Below are positions 46,765-55,679 of a stretch of DNA of 64,000 bases, one piece after another. The position numbers and the translations under genes were made by a program. The stretch is from Planctomycetota bacterium. Lineage in GTDB: Bacteria > Planctomycetota > Planctomycetia > Pirellulales > Pirellulaceae. Positions within the stretch are counted from its first letter, which is position 1. Each line of letters begins with the position of its first letter. The DNA is taken from assembly GCA_963204915.1 (NCBI GenBank), contig CAUJHS010000052.1:1-64000 (forward strand), read 5' to 3'. Under the pieces are notes generated by a model. The model was not told where the DNA came from, did not search any database, and was given only the letters and a program-made list of their open reading frames with translations.

Positions 46765-47778
46765 ATGACTCACGACGTGCGGCATAACCTGGTGGTAATT
46801 GGCGTCGGCTCGATTGGCGAGCGGCACCTGCGATGCTTTCAACAGTCCGGGCGTTGTCAACTCTCGTTTGTCGAGATCAACGAATCGCTGCGTCACACGA
46901 TTTCTAATCGCTATGAAGCGCCAGGCTTTGCCGATCTTGAAAGGGCGTTGGCGGAGGGCCCCACGGCGGCGGTGATCGCCACGCCGGCGCACCTGCACGT
47001 GCCGCTGGCGATCAAATTGGCCGAGGCGGGACTTCACTTGCTGATCGAAAAGCCGCTGAGCACCGATCTTTCAGGCGTAGATGAACTGCAGCAAGTCGTC
47101 GCACATCGCGGCGTGATGGCGGCCGTGGCGTACGTCATGCGTTGTCAACCGGCCTTGGCCGCCATGCGTCAAGCCGTGGCCAGTGGACGATTCGGCCGGC
47201 CTCTGGAAGTGGTGGCGGTCGCGGGGCAAAACTTTCCCACGTATCGGCCGGCGTATCGCGAAATTTACTACGCCAAACACGCGACCGGCGGCGGTGCGAT
47301 TCAAGACGCCATCACGCACTTGCTGAATGCCGGCGAGTGGCTGGTCGGTCCGATCACGCGGCTTGTGGCCGATGCATCGCATCAGGCCCTGCCCGGCGTC
47401 TCGGTGGAAGATACGGTGCACGTTTTGGCGCGGCATGGCGACGTATTGGCCAATTACAGTTTGAATCAATATCAGGCGCCCAACGAAGTAACGATTACGG
47501 TGGTTTGCGAACAAGGGACGGTGCGATTTGAATCGCATCATCATCGCTGGCGCTGGATGACTACGCCCGATACCCCGTGGGAAGACGCGGTTCAAGAACC
47601 GCTTTCGCGCGATGCGCCCTTCCTGCTGCAAGCGAGCGAATTTTTGGACGCCCTTGAAGGTCGCCGCCCGCCGCTTTGTTCGCTGGACGAGGGAATTCAA
47701 ACCTTGCGAGTCAACCTGGCCGCCTTGTGTAGTGTGGAAAGCGGCGGCTGGGAATCGATCAACGATGAATTGCTATGA
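46765..47778 (+). CDS. Gfo/Idh/MocA oxidoreductase, cytoplasmic
   Basis: 337 residues from ATG 46765. There is no signal peptide; the Rossmann motif LVVIGVGSIGERHLRCF starts near residue 8. TPAHLHVPLAIKLAEAGLHLLIEKPLS carries the EKP catalytic lysine. The C-terminal half (GGAIQDAITHLLNAGEWLVG) is shorter than in the exported relatives. Its stop overlaps the next ATG by four bases (ATGA), so the SDR that follows is cotranscribed. This pair resembles Gfo/SDR pairs in nucleotide-sugar or nonulosonate modification loci, so the substrate may be an activated sugar; this is inference. Confidence 0.92.
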   Translation: MTHDVRHNLVVIGVGSIGERHLRCFQQSGRCQLSFVEINESLRHTISNRYEAPGFADLERALAEGPTAAVIATPAHLHVPLAIKLAEAGLHLLIEKPLSTDLSGVDELQQVVAHRGVMAAVAYVMRCQPALAAMRQAVASGRFGRPLEVVAVAGQNFPTYRPAYREIYYAKHATGGGAIQDAITHLLNAGEWLVGPITRLVADASHQALPGVSVEDTVHVLARHGDVLANYSLNQYQAPNEVTITVVCEQGTVRFESHHHRWRWMTTPDTPWEDAVQEPLSRDAPFLLQASEFLDALEGRRPPLCSLDEGIQTLRVNLAALCSVESGGWESINDELL

Positions 47779-48581
47779 ACGAAGCCGCACGTGAGCCGAC
47801 CATTCCAACGTTGTTCGATCTTTCGGGCCGCGTGGCGCTCTTGACCGGCGGCTGCGGCCATCTCGGTTCGGCGCTGGCGCGGGCTTTGGCGGAAGCGGGC
47901 GCTTCGGTCGTGCTGACCAGTCGTGACGCGGCTCGGGCCCAAGCTGCGGCCGAGAAGTTGCCGTGTGCAGCGGGCGCCTCACATTTCGGACTCGCGCTCG
48001 ACCACATGCAACCTGACACGATGCCCGCGGCGTTCGCTCAGGCGGTTTCGCTGGCTGGGAAAATCGACATCCTGGTGAACAACGGCCATGAAGGTCTTGG
48101 CGCCGACTGGCGTACCGTGTCGCACGAACAATTCACGCGACATTTGGCCAACGCCGCGGGCTATTTTGAGTTAGCGCGATTGATGCGCGATCACGCGGTC
48201 CAGCGGCAAGCGCCGGCAAGCATGATTCTGCTGGGTTCGATGTATGGCGTGGTGGGCTCCTATCCCGAAGCCTATGACGGCGTGTGCGCCGCGAGTCCTG
48301 TCGCGTATCACGCACTCAAAGGAGGCATCGTTCACATGACGCGGCATTTGGCGGTGTACTGGGCGAAAGATCAAGTGCGTGTCAACTGTCTCAGCCCGGG
48401 CCCGTTCCCGCGCGACGACGCACCGGCCGAAATGATCGAGCGGCTTCGCCAGAAAAGCCCCATGCGCCGCATGGGCCGGCCTGATGAACTCAAAGGCGCC
48501 GTTGTTTTCCTGGCCAGCGACGCCAGCAGTTACATGACCGGCCAGAACCTGATTATCGATGGCGGCTGGACCGCGTGGTGA
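47775..48581 (+). CDS. SDR family oxidoreductase
   Basis: 268 residues; the ATG overlaps the upstream stop by four bases. The cofactor motif TGGCGHLG is near residue 20 and NNGHEG follows. The catalytic residues lie in LLGSMYGVVGSYP (Ser) and YHALK (Tyr-x-x-x-Lys). The C-terminal SYMTGQNLIIDGGW is a classical SDR end. The protein resembles PtmA-like SDRs of sugar modification loci. It shares an operon with the cytoplasmic Gfo/Idh gene. Confidence 0.95.
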   Translation: MNEAAREPTIPTLFDLSGRVALLTGGCGHLGSALARALAEAGASVVLTSRDAARAQAAAEKLPCAAGASHFGLALDHMQPDTMPAAFAQAVSLAGKIDILVNNGHEGLGADWRTVSHEQFTRHLANAAGYFELARLMRDHAVQRQAPASMILLGSMYGVVGSYPEAYDGVCAASPVAYHALKGGIVHMTRHLAVYWAKDQVRVNCLSPGPFPRDDAPAEMIERLRQKSPMRRMGRPDELKGAVVFLASDASSYMTGQNLIIDGGWTAW

Positions 48582-48770
48582 TTTTTGTTGCGGCCCCTCG
48601 ACCAAGGAATCATCGACTTTCGATGCATGCACGCCAAGGGCTGCAACCGCGCCGCGCGTGAGTTATCATACACCACCAGAATGGCGTCGGAGCGTTTGTT
48701 CCGAGCCGAGCGGATGCGCCGCTTGGCCCCCCGACTGCCGACGGCCCCTTTTCGTTGGGAGTACGATGGT

Positions 48771-50078
48771 ATGAACATGTCTGTCCCCGCTTCACGTCGC
48801 GACTTCTTGCTGACCACGGCTTCCGCCGCGGCCGCGGCTTCGATTACATCGTTCGTGCCGGGCGCCGCTCGGGCCGACGACAAAACTTCCCCGAACGACC
48901 GGATCAATTTGGGCGTGATCGGCATCGGGCCGCGCTGCACTTACGATTTGCAGGCGATGTTACAATTCGCCGATGTGCGCTGCGTGGCGATTGCGGAAGT
49001 GCAAGCCAAGCGGCGTGAAGCCGGCAAGACGCTCGTCGATGAACATTACGGCAACCGCGATTGCCAGGTCTATCGCGACTTCCGCGAGCTACTTGATCGG
49101 AAAGACATCGACGCCGTGTTAATCGCCACCGGCGATCGTTGGCATGGGCCGGCTTCGATGCTGGCCGCCCAGGCCGGTAAAGACGTGTACAGCGAAAAGC
49201 CGTGCGGCATTACGATTGCAACGTGCCAAGAACTGGCCGACACGATGCACAGCCAACAGCGCGTGTTCCAGGCTGGCACGCAACGTCGCAGTGTGCCGAA
49301 CTTCCAAAAGGCGGTGGAGTTGGCGCACAGTGGAAAATTGGGCAAGTTGCATACGCTGTATGCATCGGTTTATGTGCCCACGCTCGACAATACGTGGCTT
49401 CCCGGCCAGCCGACCCCGGCGCGCGATGTCGTCGATTGGAACCTATGGCTCGGTCCGGCGCCTTGGCGGCCTTTCAATCAGAAATACGTGGATGGCGGAT
49501 GGCGCGGCCAGTGGGACTTTGACTCCGGAGCGCGGCTACTCGACTGGGGCGCCCATACCGTCGATTTGTGCCAGTGGGCCAACCAGGCCGATGACACCAT
49601 GCCGATCGAGTATGAACCGAGCGAAAAGAACATCGTGTGCCATTACGCCAACGGCGTAAAACTGATTCTCGATTTCCTCGAACAACCGTTCGGCGATCGT
49701 TCGCCACATTACATTACGCGGCTGGGCACCTGCCCCGTGCGGTTCGTGGGCGAAGAAGGCTCGGTCGAAACCGGCGACGAAGGCGAGATCGTAGTCAGCT
49801 CGGCGGCGCTGCGTAAGGAGCTACCCGAAAAGGAAAAGCGCGTGCGCGGTTTGGATGTGACGGCGCACGCAAGGAACTTCTTTGATTGTATTCGCACCCG
49901 CGGCAAGACGGCGGCGAATCCCGATGTGATGCGTCGTTCGCACATCGCCAGCCATGCGGCAGCGATCGCCTGGATCTTGGGACGCAAGCTGAAATTCGAT
50001 CCGGCCAAGGAAGAGTTCGTTGGCGATGAGGAGGCGAACTTGCTTCGCTCGCGCCCTGCGCGTGAATGGGCGGTGTAA
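48771..50078 (+). CDS. Gfo/Idh/MocA oxidoreductase, Tat-exported
   Basis: 435 residues from ATG 48771 (GGAG about 11 bases upstream). SRRDFLLTTASAAAAASIT is a Tat signal, ending near GAARA. Rossmann motif: LGVIGIGPRCTYDL. Others: DAVLIATGDRWHG, YSEKPCGITI, AGTQRRSVPNFQK and WNLWLGPAPWRPFN, with LLDWGAHTVDLCQW in the C-terminal domain. It is 189 bases after the SDR stop and may or may not be in the same transcript. Like its paralogues here it is expected to act on an external sugar. Confidence 0.93.
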   Translation: MNMSVPASRRDFLLTTASAAAAASITSFVPGAARADDKTSPNDRINLGVIGIGPRCTYDLQAMLQFADVRCVAIAEVQAKRREAGKTLVDEHYGNRDCQVYRDFRELLDRKDIDAVLIATGDRWHGPASMLAAQAGKDVYSEKPCGITIATCQELADTMHSQQRVFQAGTQRRSVPNFQKAVELAHSGKLGKLHTLYASVYVPTLDNTWLPGQPTPARDVVDWNLWLGPAPWRPFNQKYVDGGWRGQWDFDSGARLLDWGAHTVDLCQWANQADDTMPIEYEPSEKNIVCHYANGVKLILDFLEQPFGDRSPHYITRLGTCPVRFVGEEGSVETGDEGEIVVSSAALRKELPEKEKRVRGLDVTAHARNFFDCIRTRGKTAANPDVMRRSHIASHAAAIAWILGRKLKFDPAKEEFVGDEEANLLRSRPAREWAV

Positions 50079-50532
50079 TCGCTCTCGCGCAACGATCGCA
50101 CAACGTGGCGCCGCAATTGGTTGGCGGCGCCGCTGCAGAGGGGGCGTTCTGACCGTCTCGCACTTTCGCCAGCTTTCGGCGCAAGTTTTCCTTGTGACGG
50201 TATCTTCCGTGGCGTGGTGTGGTCCGCCTTGGGCATATTCTTCTTGACCGGTTCTTGCGGACCGGCGAGGGCGTTCTTGCCTCGTGCCCGTTGCCAACCG
50301 AGGTGAAACAACCTCGCGGGATTTACGCTTCCGCAAGTCAGCCTTCGAGACCTTTCGAACTTGCTCCCGCAGCGGCAAGCCATAGGCGAGTTTCATTTTG
50401 GCGCCGTTTGATGGTGCGCGCCGTAGTGAAAACCGCCCCAAGCGGCCGTCGCTTGCATTTTGGGACAAGACGCATTTGGTGCGAGGCGAGCGTCATTCCC
50501 ACCTCATTGATCCCGCCAGCGGAGTTGCTTCA
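50079..50532. other. 454-bp stretch without a supported gene
   Basis: No gene could be supported. A perfect 8-bp hairpin (50107-50131) lies 28 bases after the stop of the oxidoreductase. GGAG at the right end serves the radical SAM gene. Confidence 0.55.
50107..50131 (+). terminator. Perfect 8-bp hairpin, possible terminator
   Basis: GGCGCCGC (50107-50114) pairs exactly with GCGGCGCC (50124-50131) around a 9-base loop, 28 bases after the stop of the Tat oxidoreductase. There is no T run, so the call rests on location and stem strength only. Confidence 0.45.
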
Positions 50533-52167
50533 ATGTCTACGCGTGAAACGAACCCGGCGCTCGCGTTGCGCGCCGACTGGGCTTATCCCACGGTTTTGCC
50601 CTACAGTTTGAAGGTTTATCCGATTGTGCAAACGGCGCCCGAGATCGAAGCGCCGCGCGCTGGGCAATGGCCTTGGGCGAAGCACCGCTCCTTGGCCCAA
50701 CGATCCACCGTGGACCAGCCGCGCAACCAAATTTACTTGCACGTTCCGTTTTGTCCCTTCTTGTGTCACTTCTGCCCTTTGTACAAGGTCGATACTCCCA
50801 GTTCGCAAAACGGCAGCCGCAAAGATCAGTTTGTTGAGGCGATGTTGCGCGAAATTCGCATGTACGGACGAACCGCGGCGGCCGGCACGCCGTTCCATTC
50901 GGTGTACTTTGGCGGCGGCACGCCGACCGAACTGACGCCCACGCAGTTGGGACTGTTGCTCGACGAACTGCGCGACAACTTCGACATTGCCGCCGATGCG
51001 GAAATCACGCTGGAAGGCGTCGCGCGACAAATGCTGCAGCCCGGCTACCTGGCCGAGTGCTATGACCGGGGTTTCAATCGCATCTCGTTTGGCGCCCAGT
51101 CGCTGGATCCGGAAGTGCGTAAACTGGTGGGACGCGGCGACTCCGTTTCCGACTACCCCGCCGTGATCGAACTTTCACGATCGCTCAATCCGAACGTGCC
51201 GGTGAATTTGGAGATCATGGCCGGGACGCCGGGGCAATCGCTGGCGTCGCTCGAGCGCGACGTGCAACTGCTCATGGACTGGGCGCCCGATAGCCTCGAT
51301 GTGCTGTACTACGTGATGATGCACGGCACGAAGTTGGTCGATCACATTCAAAACGGCACGCGGCCTTCGCCCGCGATGGGTGAAGAACTGCTCGCGATGC
51401 GCCGCATGATTAACGAAACCATTCCTGCGCATGGCTACCACCAGGTGACCGCCGAAGCGTTTGCCCGCTCCGACCGCGACTTGTTCGCCGATACGAGTTT
51501 TGGCGGCGGCGGCGAAATGAACACCGTGTTGGCGCTTGGTCCCTCGGCGTTCGGGTTGCTCGAAGGCACCACGTACCACAACGTGTGCGATTTGAAGCAA
51601 TACCTGAAGTTACTGGGCGAAGAACGATTCCCCGTGCGGCGTGCGATGAAGCTCACGCGCGACGTGGCGCAAATGCGGCGGTTCATGCTTTCGCTGGTGC
51701 GGTTGCAATTGCCGGAAGACCTGGTCCAGTCGTATCGTCCGGCGCGCCGGGCTGTGCGTCGCTGGCTAGAGGCTGGGCTCGTGGCGCCGGCGCCCGGCGG
51801 CTACGAACTTACCGAGACCGGCAAACTCTGGTACAACCACATGCAAATGGAGGTCTTGCCGCATAAAGACCGGGCCCGGTCGTTGCGCATGTTCGGCTCG
51901 ATCGACGAGCAACGCGTGTTGCTGCAGCCCAATCCGACAGGCCTGCGTTCGCACGAGCGCGAAATGTGGCTGCAAATGCGCTCCGAAGGCCGGCTCCGAT
52001 TTTGGCTGTATCGCATGTACCACTGGCTGCACGATGCGGCCCCGTTCCTTGATCGCGGCGCCATCGGCTTCACGGGTCCGCGGGGCGAAAGCCGGTCTCG
52101 GCGACGACCGGCGGCGGTTGATCCTTTGACAAGCAGGCGCGCTTTTGCGGGAACCGGATCGGCGTGA
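50533..52167 (+). CDS. HemW-like radical SAM protein
   Basis: 544 residues from ATG 50533 (GGAG eight bases upstream). The radical SAM cluster CPFLCHFC gives C74, C78 and C81 (CxxxCxxC). VYFGGGTPTELTP and FNRISFGAQSLDPEVRKLVGRG are the coproporphyrinogen-oxidase/HemW-type SAM and substrate loops. At 544 residues it is about 160 longer than HemW, and the C-terminal part (MYHWLHDAAPFLDRG) is not a known HemW element, so it is not a simple haem chaperone. It could be a SAM-dependent modification enzyme of the kind that accompanies lipid or natural product pathways. The next gene begins about 65 bases downstream, or overlaps if TTG 52145 is used. Confidence 0.88.
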   Translation: MSTRETNPALALRADWAYPTVLPYSLKVYPIVQTAPEIEAPRAGQWPWAKHRSLAQRSTVDQPRNQIYLHVPFCPFLCHFCPLYKVDTPSSQNGSRKDQFVEAMLREIRMYGRTAAAGTPFHSVYFGGGTPTELTPTQLGLLLDELRDNFDIAADAEITLEGVARQMLQPGYLAECYDRGFNRISFGAQSLDPEVRKLVGRGDSVSDYPAVIELSRSLNPNVPVNLEIMAGTPGQSLASLERDVQLLMDWAPDSLDVLYYVMMHGTKLVDHIQNGTRPSPAMGEELLAMRRMINETIPAHGYHQVTAEAFARSDRDLFADTSFGGGGEMNTVLALGPSAFGLLEGTTYHNVCDLKQYLKLLGEERFPVRRAMKLTRDVAQMRRFMLSLVRLQLPEDLVQSYRPARRAVRRWLEAGLVAPAPGGYELTETGKLWYNHMQMEVLPHKDRARSLRMFGSIDEQRVLLQPNPTGLRSHEREMWLQMRSEGRLRFWLYRMYHWLHDAAPFLDRGAIGFTGPRGESRSRRRPAAVDPLTSRRAFAGTGSA

Positions 52168-52231
52168 CCGTCGCCCGCGTTACCTGACGTGCGGCTCGTG
52201 GTGTAACTCTCTCAAGACGCTCTGGTGTGCG

Positions 52232-53359
52232 ATGGTGCAACAATCCAACATCCGGCGCGTCTTGGTGATTGGCGCCGCAGGTTTTCTCGGTCGCCGGATC
52301 GTGGCGAGGATGCCTGCGGCGTGGGACGTCGTTCCCGCGTCGCGCCGGCGACGGGGCGATCGATGGGAAGTGATTGATCTGGCCGACCCCGCCAGGTTCA
52401 TCGGTATGCGTGGCTTCGACGCGGTGGTGAACGCGAGCGATTCGGCGCACGTGTCGCCTCGGGCGGCTGCGGAGTTTTGTTTGCAGGAAGGAGTGTTGTT
52501 TGTCGAGGCGGCGCACGACTTCCGGCGGATTCGCGAATTGCTGGAATTGCGTACCACGTTCCCCGAGCCGCCCGGCGCAGTCCTGGTTGGTATGGGCGTG
52601 TTCCCCGGCTTGACCAATGTGCTGGCGCGCGAAGCCTACGCTCACGCGACCGGGGCCGACAGTCTCGCGGTTTGCGTGAGCGTGAGCGTCATGTCGGGCG
52701 CTGGTCGCAGCATGTGCCGGCACATGGCCGACCACATGCGATGTCCGGCCTTGTATTTTGACCTTGGCGAACTCCGGCAGGCGCCCGCCATGCAGGCCGC
52801 TTCGCCTTTGCCTGCCATATTGGCGTCGCCCCAAGAAGTCTTGCACCCGGCGGCGCTCGTGAGTTTTCCCGAATTGCTCATGTTGCGCGAGTCGACCGGC
52901 GTCGGTTCGATTTGCACGATGCTACGACTTCAGCCCGCGTGGTTGACACGCACGCTGCGCCCAACGGCGTGGCTCGTCGAGCGAGCGCCGTTGTTGCAGC
53001 GCGGCGTCGAGTTGGGGTTGATCGCCGGACGCGGCGTGTTGTGCCGGTCGATGCCGGCGCATTTGACCTTAACTGCGGCGGCCTACCGGCGCGACGGCGC
53101 GGGGCCTACCGCGCGTGTGGACGCAACCTGCGACGACGGCGTGGGTTGCGCCGCGTCGGCCATTGTCGCCGGTTTGGAGTTGTTGAGCGAACGTCGCCTG
53201 CCTCGCGGCGTGTTGACTCCGGATGAAGTGTTCACGTGGAGCGATCTGTCGCCTCGCGTGGCCGCGAATGAAGCACAAAAGCGCCGGCCCTGCCAATTAC
53301 GTTGGACGATGGCCGTCCATGACGCCCCCCTGTCAGAACGAGTCTCGGCCCATGATTGA
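52232..53359 (+). CDS. Saccharopine dehydrogenase-like NAD(P)-binding protein
   Basis: 375 residues from ATG 52232; a TTG at 52145 would add 29 residues and overlap the previous gene. The Rossmann motif VLVIGAAGFLGRRI is at the N-terminus, followed by AVVNASDSAHVSP and a middle domain with VLVGMGVFPGLTNVLAREAY typical of the saccharopine dehydrogenase-like family. Family members include trans-acting enoyl reductases of lipid pathways as well as lysine pathway enzymes. It overlaps the RND exporter start by eight bases, so the two are coupled. Confidence 0.85.
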   Translation: MVQQSNIRRVLVIGAAGFLGRRIVARMPAAWDVVPASRRRRGDRWEVIDLADPARFIGMRGFDAVVNASDSAHVSPRAAAEFCLQEGVLFVEAAHDFRRIRELLELRTTFPEPPGAVLVGMGVFPGLTNVLAREAYAHATGADSLAVCVSVSVMSGAGRSMCRHMADHMRCPALYFDLGELRQAPAMQAASPLPAILASPQEVLHPAALVSFPELLMLRESTGVGSICTMLRLQPAWLTRTLRPTAWLVERAPLLQRGVELGLIAGRGVLCRSMPAHLTLTAAAYRRDGAGPTARVDATCDDGVGCAASAIVAGLELLSERRLPRGVLTPDEVFTWSDLSPRVAANEAQKRRPCQLRWTMAVHDAPLSERVSAHD

Positions 53360-55679
53360 TCGATTCTTTACCTGGTTCGTTCGCCACCGCCTGGCGACGG
53401 CCCTGTTGTTGCTCGTGATGACTTCCGCGGCTGTGGCCGGGATTGCCCAGTTGCGCACCGACGACCGCGTGCGCGACTTGCTCAAGTCGGACGAAGGCGA
53501 TTACCCGCGGTTGCAGGAGTTCATCGCATCGTTCGGCGCCGACGATAACGAAGTTCTCGTGGTGTTGGAGGCCGACGAAATCCTCACGGCCCCGCGCATT
53601 CGTCAGTTACGTCGTTTTGTCGATGACGTGAAACAGTCGCCAGGCGTTGACTCAGTTTATTCGATTCTCGATGCGAGGCGCCGACGCAGTGTGGGGCGCG
53701 TCTTGCCGCTTTTGGTCCCGCAAGACGACGACGCCGAACGACTCGCACGCGCCCGCCGCGAAGCGCAGGAGCATCCGCTAGTGGCGGGGCAACTGCTTTC
53801 CGAGGATGGCAAGGTCACGCTCGTCGTGATTCGCCTGGCGGGGCAATCGCTCGAAATTCGCGACATGAATGCGCGGCTGACAAACCTGCGGCGTTTGATG
53901 GATCGCTTGGAAGCAAACTCCGACCTTCGCGCACGCATGACGGGCATTCCGGCGCTGCGCGTGGAGATCGTCAGCCGCATTCAACGAAATCAACTGGTGT
54001 TCACCGGCACAACCTTATTGCTTTCCGGATTGGCGGCGATGTGGCTCTTTCGCCGGCCTGCGGCCGTGGCCATCGCCGGCGCTGGCCCGGTGCTCGGCTT
54101 GTTCTGGACCATGGGACTCTTGGGTTGGACCGGACAACCGATGACCCCGATCACGAGCATTGTTCCTCCCCTGGTGCTGGTCATCGGGTTTACCGATTCG
54201 ATTCACATGGTGTTCGAGATGCGCTGCGCCCTGGCTGCGGGAGCGACGCGGTTGGAAGCTGCGCTGGAGGCGGTGCATCACCTGTGGAAACCGTGCGGAT
54301 TTACCGCTGCGACCACCGCGTTCGGGTTTGGTTCGCTGATGATGACCGACCTGGAGGCGATTCGCAGCTTTGGCGCGGCGTGCGCCATCGGCGCGGCGTG
54401 TACGTATTTGGCGGTGATGATTTTCACGCCGTTGCTCGCCACCACTCGGCTGGCCGAACGCATGGTCGATGCACGAACCCGAGAGGGACGTCCGCTGTGG
54501 ATCGACTCGGCGATTGCGCGGCTTATGGTGTTCCTTCAACGGCATGCACGTCCGGTCTCGGTGACGGGGTTGGTGCTCATGGCGCTGGGAGCGCCTTGCT
54601 GGTTCTTCTTACGAGCCGACAACCGCGTGGGCGAGTTTCTTCCCTCGGACAGTCCTGCGTATCAAGCCCTGCGGCGCTGCGAAGAAGCCTTTGGCGGCGC
54701 CTTGTTTGTGCATGTGGTGGTCGATTGGCCGCAACGCGAGACCTGGGATTCTCCCTCGGTCCGCGAATGCCTGGCCGAAGTGCACCAGATGTTCCAGGAG
54801 GAGCCGACCACAAGTTACCCTGTTTCGTTTTTGAGCGTGCTCCAGTCGCTTCCGGGCGATGCGAACGATATGGCCGAAAAACGGCGTTGGCTGGAGGCGG
54901 CCCCTGAGGAGGCGCTGCGGCGATTTGTGCGATTGGATCAACGCCGCGCGGCGGTGACGGCGCACGTGCATGATTTGGGCGGCGCCGCACATGAGCCGCA
55001 CTTCCGCCGTATCGAACAACAACTGGCCGAAATGGCGCAACGCCGCCCCGGTTTTCAGTTGTGGCTCACCGGCACGTCGGTGGTGTCGTATCGCACCGCG
55101 AATCACATGATTGAGCAACTGGCGCCGGGCTTGGGCGTGGCGGCGTTATTAGTGTTTGTGAGTATGGCGTTGTTGTTTGGCTCAGTGCGGCTCGGTCTGA
55201 TTTCGCTGGTGTGCAACTCGCTGCCCTTGATTGGCGCTTCGGCGTTCCTGGTGCTGTTTCGCATGCCGCTGCAATACACCAGCGTGATGGTGTTCAGCGT
55301 GTGTATTGCGTTGGCCGCCGACGACACGGTGCACTTCCTAAGTCGCTTTCGGCGCGAATTGAAACACCTGGACCGAGACACCGTGGTGCGGCGCACGATG
55401 GCGCATGTCGGCTCGGCGCTCGTGGTGACGACGCTGATCTTACTCAGTGGGTTCGTCTCGCTGCTTCTGGCCGACATGCCGCCGATCCGGTTATTCGGCG
55501 GGTTGTCTTGCCTGGTGTTGCTGTTGGCGATCGCGGCCGAATTGCTGCTTCTGCCCGCCCTCCTCTTTTGGCAAGGCCCGCAACGGAAGACAATGCCTGA
55601 CGACCCCACGGGCGCCGTGCTTCCCAGCGCGTCGGCCCACCAGGAAGTTTCCGCGATCCCGGCAGCACCTCCGCCATGA
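53352..55679 (+). CDS. RND/MMPL superfamily exporter
   Basis: 775 residues with the two-fold RND plan: TM1 about 13-33, a large extracytoplasmic loop beginning LRTDDRVRDLLKSDEGD, then TM2-6 to about 400. A second loop and TM8-12 complete it. Conserved intramembrane blocks are GFTDSIHMVFEMR (first half) and CIALAADDTVHFLSRFRREL (second half), with the acidic residues expected for proton coupling in this family. HpnN and MmpL relatives carry hopanoids and lipids. The start ATG lies inside the end of the previous gene (8-base overlap), and the end overlaps the next start by four bases, so the group is tightly coupled. Confidence 0.92.
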   Translation: MIDRFFTWFVRHRLATALLLLVMTSAAVAGIAQLRTDDRVRDLLKSDEGDYPRLQEFIASFGADDNEVLVVLEADEILTAPRIRQLRRFVDDVKQSPGVDSVYSILDARRRRSVGRVLPLLVPQDDDAERLARARREAQEHPLVAGQLLSEDGKVTLVVIRLAGQSLEIRDMNARLTNLRRLMDRLEANSDLRARMTGIPALRVEIVSRIQRNQLVFTGTTLLLSGLAAMWLFRRPAAVAIAGAGPVLGLFWTMGLLGWTGQPMTPITSIVPPLVLVIGFTDSIHMVFEMRCALAAGATRLEAALEAVHHLWKPCGFTAATTAFGFGSLMMTDLEAIRSFGAACAIGAACTYLAVMIFTPLLATTRLAERMVDARTREGRPLWIDSAIARLMVFLQRHARPVSVTGLVLMALGAPCWFFLRADNRVGEFLPSDSPAYQALRRCEEAFGGALFVHVVVDWPQRETWDSPSVRECLAEVHQMFQEEPTTSYPVSFLSVLQSLPGDANDMAEKRRWLEAAPEEALRRFVRLDQRRAAVTAHVHDLGGAAHEPHFRRIEQQLAEMAQRRPGFQLWLTGTSVVSYRTANHMIEQLAPGLGVAALLVFVSMALLFGSVRLGLISLVCNSLPLIGASAFLVLFRMPLQYTSVMVFSVCIALAADDTVHFLSRFRRELKHLDRDTVVRRTMAHVGSALVVTTLILLSGFVSLLLADMPPIRLFGGLSCLVLLLAIAAELLLLPALLFWQGPQRKTMPDDPTGAVLPSASAHQEVSAIPAAPPP

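Noticed and set aside
50219..50611. 130-codon + strand frame before the radical SAM gene
   Set aside because: It overlaps the better-supported start at 50533 in another frame and is Arg-rich without motifs.
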